NCBI GenBank assembly: GCA_041629655.1
Contig: JBFKMV010000155.1
Span: forward strand, 1-12,757
Reading direction: 5' to 3'
Length of the DNA: 12,757 bases
Origin: JBFKMV01 sp041629655
GTDB lineage: Bacteria > Acidobacteriota > Polarisedimenticolia > Polarisedimenticolales > Polarisedimenticolaceae
Under the pieces are notes generated by a model that was not told the origin of the DNA, did no database searches, and saw nothing but the letters and a program-made list of their open reading frames with translations. Below, in pieces: positions 1 to 10,127 of this stretch. A program made the position numbers and the translations under genes. Within the stretch, counting starts at the first letter, position 1. Every line of letters starts with the position of its first letter.

Positions 1-1238
1 ACACCTTCAGCGGGTTTACCACGCGGCTCCCGGGCTCCGACCTGGCGCTGTACCTGATCCACTGCCCGGAGCTCTACGGCCGGCCGACGCTGTACACCCA
101 GGACCCCGACGAGCACCTGCGCTTCGGCATGCTCTCGCGCGCCGTGTTCCACTGCTGCCAGCACATGGGCTGGGCGCCCGACGTGTTCCACTGCAACGAC
201 TGGCACGCGGCGCTGGTGCCGCTGTACCTCAAGACGGTCTACGCCTGGGACCGGCTGTTCGGTCCCAGCCGCACGCTGCTGACGATCCACAACATCGGCT
301 ACCAGGGCGTGTTCGGGGCCGGCGTGGCGGCCGAGCTGGGCTTCGCCGGCAACGAGCGGCTGCTGCACCAGGAGGACCTGGCCGCGGACAAGCTGAACTT
401 CCTCAAGAGCGGGATCCTGTACGCCGACGCGCTCACCACGGTCAGCCCGACCTACGCCGCCGAGATCCAGACCGAGGCCTACGGCATGGGTCTCGACCCG
501 CTGCTGCGGGCCCGCCGGGCCAGCCTGTTCGGGATCCTCAACGGCGTCGACTACGACGAGTGGAGCCCCGAGCGGGACCCCTACATCCCGGTCCGGTTCT
601 CCGCCGACAGCCTGCCCAACAAGGGCCGCAACAAGAAGCAGCTGCTCGGGCAGCTCGACCTCGACTACCGCCCCGGCGTGCCGGTGATCGGGATCGTCTC
701 GCGGCTGACCCACCAGAAGGGATTCGACCTGCTGTTCGACGTGATTCCGGCGTTCCTGGCCGCCCACGACGTCCGGCTGGCCGTGCTCGGAAACGGCGAG
801 TCCAAGTACGAGACGTTCTTCGCGGAGCTGCAGCGCGGCTTCCCGGGACGCGTCTGCTACTACCGTGGCTACAGCAACGAGCTGGCGCACCTGATCGAAG
901 CCGGAAGCGACATGTTCCTGATGCCCTCGCGGTACGAGCCGTGCGGGTTGAACCAGATGTTCAGCCTGCGCTACGGCACGGTGCCGATCGTTCGCCGGAC
1001 GGGGGGACTGGCCGACTCGGTGGACCAGGTCGACCCGGCGACCGGCGAGGGCACCGGGGTGGTGTTCGAGCACTTCACCACCGACGGACTGCGCTGGGCG
1101 CTGGGCTTCGCGATGGAGCTGTGGCGGGACCGGGCGACCTGGCGGCGCGTGATGCGCAACGGCATGGCGCGCGACTTTTCCTGGAACGTCCAGGGGGCCA
1201 AGTACGTCGCGCTGTACCGGCGGCTGCGCGGCCACTGA
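1..1238 (+). CDS. glgA: Glycogen synthase (ADP-glucose type), 5'-truncated by the window edge
   Basis: Transfers glucose from ADP-glucose to the non-reducing end of an alpha-1,4-glucan in cytosolic glycogen synthesis. The gene enters from the left; the first whole codon is at base 3 and 411 codons precede the TGA. Bacterial GlgA is usually about 480 residues, so roughly the first 70-80 residues, including the N-terminal KxGGL ADP-glucose loop, lie outside. Visible family motifs are HCNDWHAAL, TIHNIGYQG, the GT5 C-terminal domain beginning near VIGIVSRLTHQKG, and the active-site block SRYEPCGLNQM followed by RRTGGLADSV. The C-terminal KTGGL-like motif has Arg instead of Lys, as in many family members. 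The ATG at 129 is an internal methionine, not the start. The ATP-grasp gene follows 43 bp later on the same strand. I see no frameshift or internal stop. The family assignment is very secure. Confidence 0.96.
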   Translation, partial: TFSGFTTRLPGSDLALYLIHCPELYGRPTLYTQDPDEHLRFGMLSRAVFHCCQHMGWAPDVFHCNDWHAALVPLYLKTVYAWDRLFGPSRTLLTIHNIGYQGVFGAGVAAELGFAGNERLLHQEDLAADKLNFLKSGILYADALTTVSPTYAAEIQTEAYGMGLDPLLRARRASLFGILNGVDYDEWSPERDPYIPVRFSADSLPNKGRNKKQLLGQLDLDYRPGVPVIGIVSRLTHQKGFDLLFDVIPAFLAAHDVRLAVLGNGESKYETFFAELQRGFPGRVCYYRGYSNELAHLIEAGSDMFLMPSRYEPCGLNQMFSLRYGTVPIVRRTGGLADSVDQVDPATGEGTGVVFEHFTTDGLRWALGFAMELWRDRATWRRVMRNGMARDFSWNVQGAKYVALYRRLRGH

Positions 1239-1245
1239 GCGTGGG

Positions 1246-1260
1246 CCGGCGTCGGGCCGG
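1246..1260 (+). terminator. Short GC hairpin after glgA (weak terminator candidate)
   Basis: CCGGC, a 5-nt loop and GCCGG form a perfect 5-bp stem 8 bp after the glgA stop. No T-tract follows, and the next bases contain the -10-like element of the next gene. It could attenuate glgA transcription, or be chance in GC-rich DNA. Evidence is weak. Confidence 0.2.
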
Positions 1261-1263
1261 ATG

Positions 1264-1272
1264 TGATAGCAT
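1264..1272 (+). promoter_or_regulatory. Extended -10 promoter element for the ATP-grasp gene
   Basis: The sequence TGATAGCAT reads as TG-N followed by TAGCAT, a 4/6 match to TATAAT with the TGn extension. The -10 hexamer ends 9 nt before the ATG at 1282, so transcription should begin almost at the start codon. No convincing -35 is present, which the extended -10 could compensate. No Shine-Dalgarno sequence precedes the ATG, which fits a leaderless or nearly leaderless mRNA. This is inferred from sequence only. Confidence 0.4.
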
Positions 1273-1281
1273 CGCCGCCCG

Positions 1282-2502
1282 ATGCACGTGGTCTTCGTAG
1301 AGTCGGCATTCCCCCGCAACCAGCGGGAATTCGTGCGCGCGCTGCACGCCGCCGGCGCCGCGGTGACCGGCATCGGCGAGCGGCCGCCGGAGTATCTGGA
1401 CGACCAGCTCCGCCACTGGCTTTACAAGTACGAGCAGGTGCCCTCCGTGGTGCACGAGCAATCGATGCTCGAGACGGTGCGGCGGGTCCAACGGCGCGGG
1501 CACGTCGACCGGCTGGAAGCCACCGTCGAGGCCCACATCATGCCCACCGCACGGGTTCGCGAGGCCTGCGGGATCCCCGGCACGTCGGTCAAGACCTCGT
1601 TCCTGTGCCGTGACAAGCCGGCGATGAAGCAGGCGTTGCGCGAGGCCGGGATCCCGACCGCCCGCTCGGCCGGCGTGGCGAGCCGCGACGAGGTGTCGGC
1701 GTTCGTGCGCGACGTCGGGCTGCCCGTGATCCTCAAGCCGCGGGACGCGGCCGGGGCGGCCGGGACCTACCGGGTCACGGACCAGGGTCAGCTCGAGCGG
1801 GCGCTCGCCGAGTCGGGCATCGAGCGCGGGGTGCCCTACGCGATCGAGGAGTTCGTCGAGGGGCACGAGGGGTTCTACGACACGATCACGATCGACGGCC
1901 GTGTGGTTCACGAGTTCGTCACGCACTACTACCCCAACGTGCTGGAGGCGATGCGGACGCGCTGGATCTCGCCGGTCTTCATCACCACCAACCGCATCGA
2001 CGCGCCGGGCTACCAGGAGGTCAAGGACCTGGGCCGGCGCGTGATCGGCACGCTCGAGATCGGCACGTCGGCGACCCACATGGAGTGGTTCTTCGGGCCC
2101 AAGGGGTTGAAGTTCTCGGAGATCGGCTGCCGGCCGCCGGGCGTCGGCGCGTGGGACCTGTACTGCGCCGCCAACGACTTCGACCTGTACCGGGAATGGG
2201 CGATGGCGATCGTCCACGGCCGGATCAGAAAGCGTCCGAGCCGGCGCTTCTCGGCGGCGATGATCAACCTGCGGCCGCAGCGCGACGGACGGATCACCGG
2301 CTACTCGGGCCTCGACGAGCTCCGGCAGCGCTTCGGCGACTGCATCATCGATTCCCACTTTCCCCCGCCCGGCTCGTCGACCCAGCCCGTCGAGGCCGGT
2401 TACATGGCCAACGCGTGGCTGCGGATGCGCCATCCCGACTACGACACGCTGCGCGAGATCCTGACCTGGGTCGGGGAGAACGTCCGGATCCACGCGGGCT
2501 GA
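1282..2502 (+). CDS. ATP-grasp domain protein (carboxylate-amine/thiol ligase family), substrate unknown
   Basis: A 406-residue cytosolic protein. ATP-grasp enzymes activate a carboxylate as an acyl-phosphate and join it to an amine or thiol. The N-terminal approximately 110 residues (MHVVFVESAFPRNQ...) resemble the Rossmann-like pre-ATP-grasp domain. CRDKPAMKQALREAGIPT then leads into the ATP-grasp fold. VILKPRDAAGAAG (Lys152) is the nucleotide-binding strand and glycine-rich loop, and EEFVEGHEG is the adenine-hinge region. HMEW (Glu268) and FSEIGCRPPG (Glu280 and the following Arg) are placed like the metal and phosphate ligands of PurK/CarB-type enzymes. The C-terminal ~110 residues form an extra domain I do not recognise. 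The ATG at 1282 fits the natural N terminus and lacks a Shine-Dalgarno sequence. The gene lies 43 bp after glgA and 189 bp before metH, and neither neighbour reveals its substrate. The fold is confident; the function is not. Confidence 0.85.
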   Translation: MHVVFVESAFPRNQREFVRALHAAGAAVTGIGERPPEYLDDQLRHWLYKYEQVPSVVHEQSMLETVRRVQRRGHVDRLEATVEAHIMPTARVREACGIPGTSVKTSFLCRDKPAMKQALREAGIPTARSAGVASRDEVSAFVRDVGLPVILKPRDAAGAAGTYRVTDQGQLERALAESGIERGVPYAIEEFVEGHEGFYDTITIDGRVVHEFVTHYYPNVLEAMRTRWISPVFITTNRIDAPGYQEVKDLGRRVIGTLEIGTSATHMEWFFGPKGLKFSEIGCRPPGVGAWDLYCAANDFDLYREWAMAIVHGRIRKRPSRRFSAAMINLRPQRDGRITGYSGLDELRQRFGDCIIDSHFPPPGSSTQPVEAGYMANAWLRMRHPDYDTLREILTWVGENVRIHAG

Positions 2503-2508
2503 GCCGGC

Positions 2509-2537
2509 TTGCACGCCCGGCCGGGCTCGGCTATGTT
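2509..2537 (+). promoter_or_regulatory. Sigma70-like promoter upstream of metH
   Basis: TTGCAC at 2509-2514 and TATGTT at 2532-2537 are separated by exactly 17 bp. The -35 matches TTGACA at 3/6 and the -10 matches TATAAT at 4/6. It begins 6 bp after the ATP-grasp stop codon. The predicted start near 2544 gives metH a leader of about 148 nt. The ideal spacing in otherwise GC-rich DNA makes this the best full promoter in the window, but it is unproven. Confidence 0.5.
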
Positions 2538-2691
2538 GCGGCGTGGGAGGCGCACCATTCCTCGAGTTCAGCGAGCAACGGCACGGCACGGCGACCGCGC
2601 AACTTCCGCGTCGGCGCGGCGGCACGCCGGCTAGCTTCCGCGCTCCCGATTCCCCCGCGCGCCCGCGGCCCACGACGCCGGAGGCTCCGCG
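2538..2691 (+). other. metH 5' leader, no recognised riboswitch
   Basis: A non-coding, GC-rich stretch of about 150 nt lies between the predicted promoter and metH. A stem is possible at 2610-2616 pairing with 2625-2631 (7 pairs, one of them G-T, 8-nt loop). The Shine-Dalgarno GGAGG at 2680-2684 is followed almost at once by CTCC, so local pairing could mask it. I looked for the conserved cores of SAM-I, SAM-II, SAH and cobalamin riboswitches, which often precede metH, and did not find them. The region may hold unrecognised regulation or may be a simple leader. Confidence 0.4.
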
Positions 2692-6364
<3,673 letters not shown>

Positions 6365-6387
<23 letters not shown>

Positions 6388-7825
6388 CGAGCTTGTAGCG
6401 CTGGCCCGCCTCGAGGCGCGCGGTCTCGTCGAGCTGGTTCAGCAGCGCCAGGCTCTCCACCGGGACGGTCGCGCCGTTCCGGCGGGCCAGCTCGGCCAGG
6501 CTCGTCGCCCGGTCGGCCCGCACCACCCGTAGCCGGCGCGGCTCGACGGACAGCACGGCGGGGTCGTCGAGACCGTCGAAGCTCTGAAGCGAGCGCTCCA
6601 CGGCCGCCGACCGGGCGGCCCAGCGAGCGGACGGGGCGTAGCCCGTCAGCTGGAACACCCGGCCGCCGTACTCCACGAACGCCACCAGCCCCTCGAGGGC
6701 GCCCTGCTCGGTCTGCGCCGTGAAGCCCGCGCCGGCCGTGGGCAGACCGTGGATCGAGCCGCGCCCGCCGTCGGTGCGCGTGACCCCTTGCTGAGCGAAG
6801 AACTTGTCCAGCGCCCCGCGAGCGCTCCCCTCCGCGCTCAGCGTGAGCTGGACGATCGCGTCCTTGTCGGGGCTCAGCGCGCCGACCACGCTGCGCTGGT
6901 TCACCAGCGTCCAGCCCTCGGGGAACGCGAGCTGGAACTTCATCCGCGGGTGCAAGAACCGCGACTCGCGGAAGAAGCCGTCCCGGGGGTCCTCGCCGTA
7001 CACCATGCCGTCGATGCGGTCGAGGTACTCCTCGCGCCGGACCGGGCGGTTCGCGAGGTCCTGCCCCAGCGCGGGGATCGCCCGCTGGGCCCATTCCCGC
7101 CGGTTCTCCGGCGCCGGGTGCGTGGCCAGCCAGCCCGGCGCGCGCCCGCCGCCGCCGCTCGCGCTGACCGCCTCCAGCAGGCCGAACACCTCGGCCATCG
7201 GCCACGGGTTGTAGCCGCCGCGCATCAGGTAGCGCAGCCCCAGGTCGTCGGCCTGGCGCTCGTCGTCGCGCGAGTACTTCAGGAACAGCAACCCGACCCC
7301 GGTCTGGAGCAGGCCGCCGAAGCTGTCCATCCGCTCCGGCGCCAGGATCGCCCCGACCCCGAGACCGAGCTGCGCCAGCTGGGCCTTGCTCATCTGGTTG
7401 ACGCTGTGCCGCGCGGTGACGTGCCCGATCTCGTGCCCGACCACGGCGGCCAGCTCGGCCTCGCTGTTGAGGTGGGCCATGATGCCGCGGGTCACGTAGA
7501 TGTATCCGCCGGGCAGCGCGAAGGCGTTGACCACCGGATCGTCGACGACCCGGAAGCTCCACGGCAGGTCCGGCCGCTCGGAGCTGGCCGCGAGACGCTT
7601 GCCGAGCCCCTGGACGTAGGCCTGCAGGTCGGGATCCTCGTACGCCCCGAGCTGCTGCACGATCTGCTGGTCGTACTGCCGGCCCATCTCGCGCTCCTGG
7701 GACTCGCTGACCAGCGTCAGCTGCCGCTTGCCGGTGGCCGGGTTGATCGAGCAGCCGACGGCGAGCAGGCCCAGGCCCAGCAACATCCCCAGCACGAGGG
7801 CGATCCCACACAGCTTGTCGTTCAT
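6365..7825 (-). CDS. M48-family zinc metalloprotease lipoprotein with C-terminal LysM-like domain
   Basis: A 486-residue envelope peptidase of the BepA/LoiP/YcaL type, a family that in other bacteria handles outer-membrane protein quality control. Residues 1-25 form a lipoprotein signal with lipobox LAVGC (Cys25), implying a lipid anchor. HEIGH at 131-135 gives the zinc ligands His131 and His135 and the catalytic Glu132; Glu189 in DERQAD is the likely third ligand. THPAPENR is a typical M48 downstream motif. Residues about 290-420 form a second domain with FPEGW (Trp305), resembling a PsbP/DcrB-like fold. Residues about 432-486 resemble a degenerate LysM. The ATG at 7825 was chosen because the signal peptide begins there and GAGGAG (7835-7830) lies 4 nt upstream; the frame opens further to 8017 but that part overlaps another gene. 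It overlaps the preceding small gene by ATGA and probably has an extra promoter at 7867-7859. Confidence 0.92.
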
Positions 7826-8073
7826 GACTCTCCTCGACGCGACGTGCGGTTCGTTTCGATTATGCCATCTTCCTGCGGCTCGCGATGACCGGCGCAACGG
7901 ACGACCGGAAGCGGCGGGTACTTGACGAAGCCCGGACGGGTGCCCGCCAGCGCGCAGCGGTGGAACGTCGAGCCGCGACGCGAGCGCGTGATCCGCGCGT
8001 GGGCGCAGCGACCGCACAGGCCCGGTTCCGGCTCGCCCGGGCGCTCCGCCGGCGGCCGGCGCCGCTCGGGCAT
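7822..8073 (-). CDS. Small four-cysteine protein, conserved-hypothetical type
   Basis: An 83-residue protein with Cys20 and Cys23 (CGRC), Cys40 and Cys60, a spacing that could bind one zinc ion. The core, from about 19 to 64, contains RGSTFHRC and KYPPLPVVRC. I recognise this pattern from small uncharacterised bacterial proteins, but know no function for it. No signal peptide or membrane segment is visible, so it is probably cytosolic. The ATG shares one base with the permease stop (TGATG), and its own stop overlaps the peptidase start (ATGA); both junctions suggest translational coupling. No clear Shine-Dalgarno precedes it. The last ~15 residues differ from the conserved-looking core and are encoded by less GC-rich DNA that holds a promoter-like element. 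The reading frame and neighbours make it a real gene; its role is unknown. Confidence 0.75.
   Translation of the reverse strand: MPERRRPPAERPGEPEPGLCGRCAHARITRSRRGSTFHRCALAGTRPGFVKYPPLPVVRCAGHREPQEDGIIETNRTSRRGES
7859..7867 (-). promoter_or_regulatory. Extended -10 promoter for the M48 peptidase, inside the small cysteine gene
   Basis: Read on the minus strand, TGGCATAAT is TGn followed by CATAAT, a 5/6 match to the -10 consensus with the TGn extension. It is the most consensus-like -10 I found in the window. A start near 7852 would leave a leader of about 27 nt that carries the peptidase's GAGGAG ribosome site. No good -35 is present. It could give the peptidase expression independent of the ABC genes. 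Confidence 0.5.
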
Positions 8074-9110
8074 CAGCGCCAGCGGAACAGCGCCAGCGCG
8101 GCGCCGAAGGTGGCCAGGCCCCACCCGGTCATGATCGCCAGCTCGCCGCCGATCGCGGTCAGCGGCGACCCGTCGAGCATCACCGCCCGCAGCGCGTCGT
8201 TGATCGCGGTCAGCGGCAGCAGCTGCACCAGCGGCTGGACCACGTCGGGGAAACGCGCGGTGGAGAAGAAGATCCCGGACAGGATCCACATCGGCAGCAT
8301 CACCAGGTTCATCAGGCCCTGGACGCCCTCGATGGTCTCGGCGCGGCTGGCCACCAACAGCCCGACTCCCGAGAACGTCAGCGCGCCGAGCGCCGCGACC
8401 AGGCACAGGCCGATCACCGAGCCGCGCAACGGAACCTGGAGCACGAGCACCGCAAACAGCAGCAGCACGCCGACTTCCAGCACCAGGAACGCCAGCCGGC
8501 CGAGCATCTGGGCCAGCAGGAAGTGCGAGCGCCGCATCGGGGTGGCGACGAGCCGTTTGAGCAGCCGCTTGCTGCGCGCCTGGACGATCGCGAAGCCGAT
8601 GCCCCACATGCCGGTGCCCATCAGGTTCATGCCCAGCAAGCCGGGCACCAGGAAATCGATGTAGCGCGAGCCGCGCTCGCGCATCTCGCGCAGCTCGGTC
8701 GGTCGCGGCTCGGCGCGGCCGGCCGCGCGCTGCAGCGCGTCGTTCACCGCCAGCTCGGCGAGCCGGCCCTCCTCCCGCGTCGGGTCGTACCAGTAGGTGA
8801 AGCCGCCGCCGTCGCCCGGGATCACCACCAGCGCGACCTCGCCGCGCCGCAACCGCTCGCGCGCGTCCGCCGGCCCGACCAGCTGCGGGGTGAGCCCCGG
8901 CGCCTGTTCCAGCGCGTTGCGGGCCCACTCCGCACCGGCAGCCTGCTGGACCGCCACCGGGATGTCCTCGGGCCCGCTCGACCGGAACGCCACTCCCAAC
9001 GCCAGGGCCAGCAGCAGCGGGAACACGAAGACCCAGAAGATCGCCTCGGGCTCGCGGAGCAGGCCGCGCACCTTGGCCAGGGTCAGCTCCAGGATCGGCC
9101 GGTACTTCAC
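8073..9110 (-). CDS. ABC-2 type transporter permease
   Basis: A 345-residue inner-membrane subunit that would pair with the ATPase encoded just upstream. TM1 spans about residues 24-42 (AIFWVFVFPLLLALALGVAF). A large non-membrane loop of about 110 residues follows, then five further hydrophobic segments near 153-176, 190-215, 223-250, 258-275 and 315-340. This is the ABC-2 layout with a big external domain between TM1 and TM2, as in YhfK/DrrB-like exporters. The start is GTG at 9110: GAGGAG (9120-9115) lies 4 nt upstream and overlaps the ATPase stop codon, so the two genes are coupled across 8 bp. The frame stays open upstream only as a shadow of the ATPase. The substrate cannot be told; lipids, drugs or polysaccharides are all known for this class. 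Confidence 0.88.
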   Translation of the reverse strand: MKYRPILELTLAKVRGLLREPEAIFWVFVFPLLLALALGVAFRSSGPEDIPVAVQQAAGAEWARNALEQAPGLTPQLVGPADARERLRRGEVALVVIPGDGGGFTYWYDPTREEGRLAELAVNDALQRAAGRAEPRPTELREMRERGSRYIDFLVPGLLGMNLMGTGMWGIGFAIVQARSKRLLKRLVATPMRRSHFLLAQMLGRLAFLVLEVGVLLLFAVLVLQVPLRGSVIGLCLVAALGALTFSGVGLLVASRAETIEGVQGLMNLVMLPMWILSGIFFSTARFPDVVQPLVQLLPLTAINDALRAVMLDGSPLTAIGGELAIMTGWGLATFGAALALFRWR

Positions 9111-9118
9111 GACGCTCC

Positions 9119-10042
9119 TCAGTCCTCCCGCAGGTGCCGCCCCGTCAACGCGACGAAGACGTCCTCCAGCGTGGCGTGGTGGGTGGTCAACCGGGTCAGC
9201 GTGATGCGTTGCCGCGACAGCTCGTCGAGCAGCGCCGGCACGGCGCGGTGGACCTCGCCGACGGTCAGCGAGATCACCCCGTTCTGGCTGCGCAATCCCT
9301 GAACGCCGTCGAGGGTCTTGATCGTGGAGGTCTCGGGCGCGTGGTCCGTGGTGAATTCCACCACGTGCTGCGCGCCGAGCGAGGCGATCAGCTCCGCCGG
9401 AGCGCCCTCGGCGATCACGCGGCCGTGGTCGATGATCGCGACGCGGTCGCACAACCGCTGCGCCTCCTCCATGTAGTGGGTCGTCAGCAGGACCGTCCCG
9501 CCGCGCGAGCGGAACTCGCCGACGACGCTCCAGATCTGGCGCCGCGACTGCGGATCGAGCCCGGTGGTCGGCTCGTCCAGGAACAGCACCTCGGGACGCG
9601 ACACCAGGGCACAGGCCAGCGACAGCCGCTGCCGCTGGCCACCGCTCAGCTTGCGCACCCAGCTGTTGGCCTTCTCCTCGAGCTGGACGATGCGCAGCAC
9701 CTCCTCCGGCTCGACGCCCCGGTGGTAGAAGCTGCGGAACAGCCGCAGCGTCTCCAGCACCGTGAGCTTCTCCTGGAAGTTCGCCTCCTGGAGCTGGATC
9801 CCGATCCGCTGCCGCAACGCCGCCGCGTTGCGCCGCCAACCCTGCCCCAGCACCTGCACCTCGCCGGCGTCGGCCTCCAGCAGTCCCTCGAAGATCTCGA
9901 CGGTCGTGGTCTTGCCGGCACCGTTCGGCCCCAAAAGGCCGAAACACTCGCCGCGGCGCACCGCGAGGTCGATCCCGTCCACCGCCACCACGTCGCCGTA
10001 GCGCTTGTGCAAGCCGGTGCAGCGCAAAGAGATATCACTCAT
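9119..10042 (-). CDS. ABC transporter ATP-binding protein (DrrA/CcmA-like)
   Basis: A 307-residue nucleotide-binding subunit that powers the ABC-2 permease encoded next. Walker A is GPNGAGKTT (38-46) with Lys44. The Q-loop is near Gln83/Gln85. The signature LSGGQRQR spans 132-139, Walker B is LFLDEP with Glu157, followed by the D-loop TGLD, and the switch His189 lies in LTTHYMEEA. After about residue 220 comes the ~85-residue C-terminal extension common in DrrA-type subunits. The ATG at 10042 fits the family N terminus (MSDISLRCTGL). It has no Shine-Dalgarno, and a TAGAAT -10 ends only 7 nt upstream, suggesting a leaderless mRNA. It is the first gene of a four-gene minus-strand unit that diverges from the propeller-like gene. 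All catalytic motifs are intact. Confidence 0.95.
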   Translation of the reverse strand: MSDISLRCTGLHKRYGDVVAVDGIDLAVRRGECFGLLGPNGAGKTTTVEIFEGLLEADAGEVQVLGQGWRRNAAALRQRIGIQLQEANFQEKLTVLETLRLFRSFYHRGVEPEEVLRIVQLEEKANSWVRKLSGGQRQRLSLACALVSRPEVLFLDEPTTGLDPQSRRQIWSVVGEFRSRGGTVLLTTHYMEEAQRLCDRVAIIDHGRVIAEGAPAELIASLGAQHVVEFTTDHAPETSTIKTLDGVQGLRSQNGVISLTVGEVHRAVPALLDELSRQRITLTRLTTHHATLEDVFVALTGRHLRED

Positions 10043-10049
10043 CGCGGTT

Positions 10050-10055
10050 ATTCTA
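10050..10055 (-). promoter_or_regulatory. -10 element of the ABC operon
   Basis: TAGAAT on the minus strand matches TATAAT at 5/6 and ends 7 nt before the ATPase ATG at 10042. Transcription would start at or next to the start codon. No convincing -35 is seen at 16-18 bp upstream. It sits in the 85-bp gap between divergent genes, in the least GC-rich few bases of that gap. Confidence 0.5.
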
Positions 10056-10088
10056 GCGAAGCGCCCCGAGACGGCCAGCGGCCCAGGA

Positions 10089-10117
10089 TTGCCTGGCGGC
10101 CGTTTCCCTGGCATCCT
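10089..10117 (+). promoter_or_regulatory. Possible promoter of the propeller/lipid kinase/MATE unit
   Basis: TTGCCT (10089-10094) and CATCCT (10112-10117) are 17 bp apart. Each matches consensus only at about half its positions, but the spacing is ideal and the pair lies in the divergent intergenic gap. The -10 ends 10 nt before the ATG at 10128, so the mRNA would have almost no leader. Tentative. Confidence 0.35.
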
Positions 10118-10127
10118 GATCGAGCCG

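Noticed and set aside
2533..2634. A 33-codon upstream ORF in the metH leader
   Set aside because: Its ATG lies inside the predicted -10 hexamer, so it would not be on the transcript, and it has no ribosome site.
2538..2691. A SAM, SAH or cobalamin riboswitch before metH
   Set aside because: The conserved cores I know for these classes are not visible. A fragment resembling part of the SAH core (GCGAGCAACGG) lacks the partner CCAGGCTCGG segment.
7826..8017. An upstream in-frame extension of the M48 peptidase
   Set aside because: It would put 64 basic residues ahead of a clear lipoprotein signal peptide and would overlap the small cysteine gene. The ATG at 7825 has a good ribosome site.
10005..10127. 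An earlier ATG for the propeller-like protein
   Set aside because: It would bury the signal peptide behind 41 residues and overlap the ATPase coding region and both promoters.
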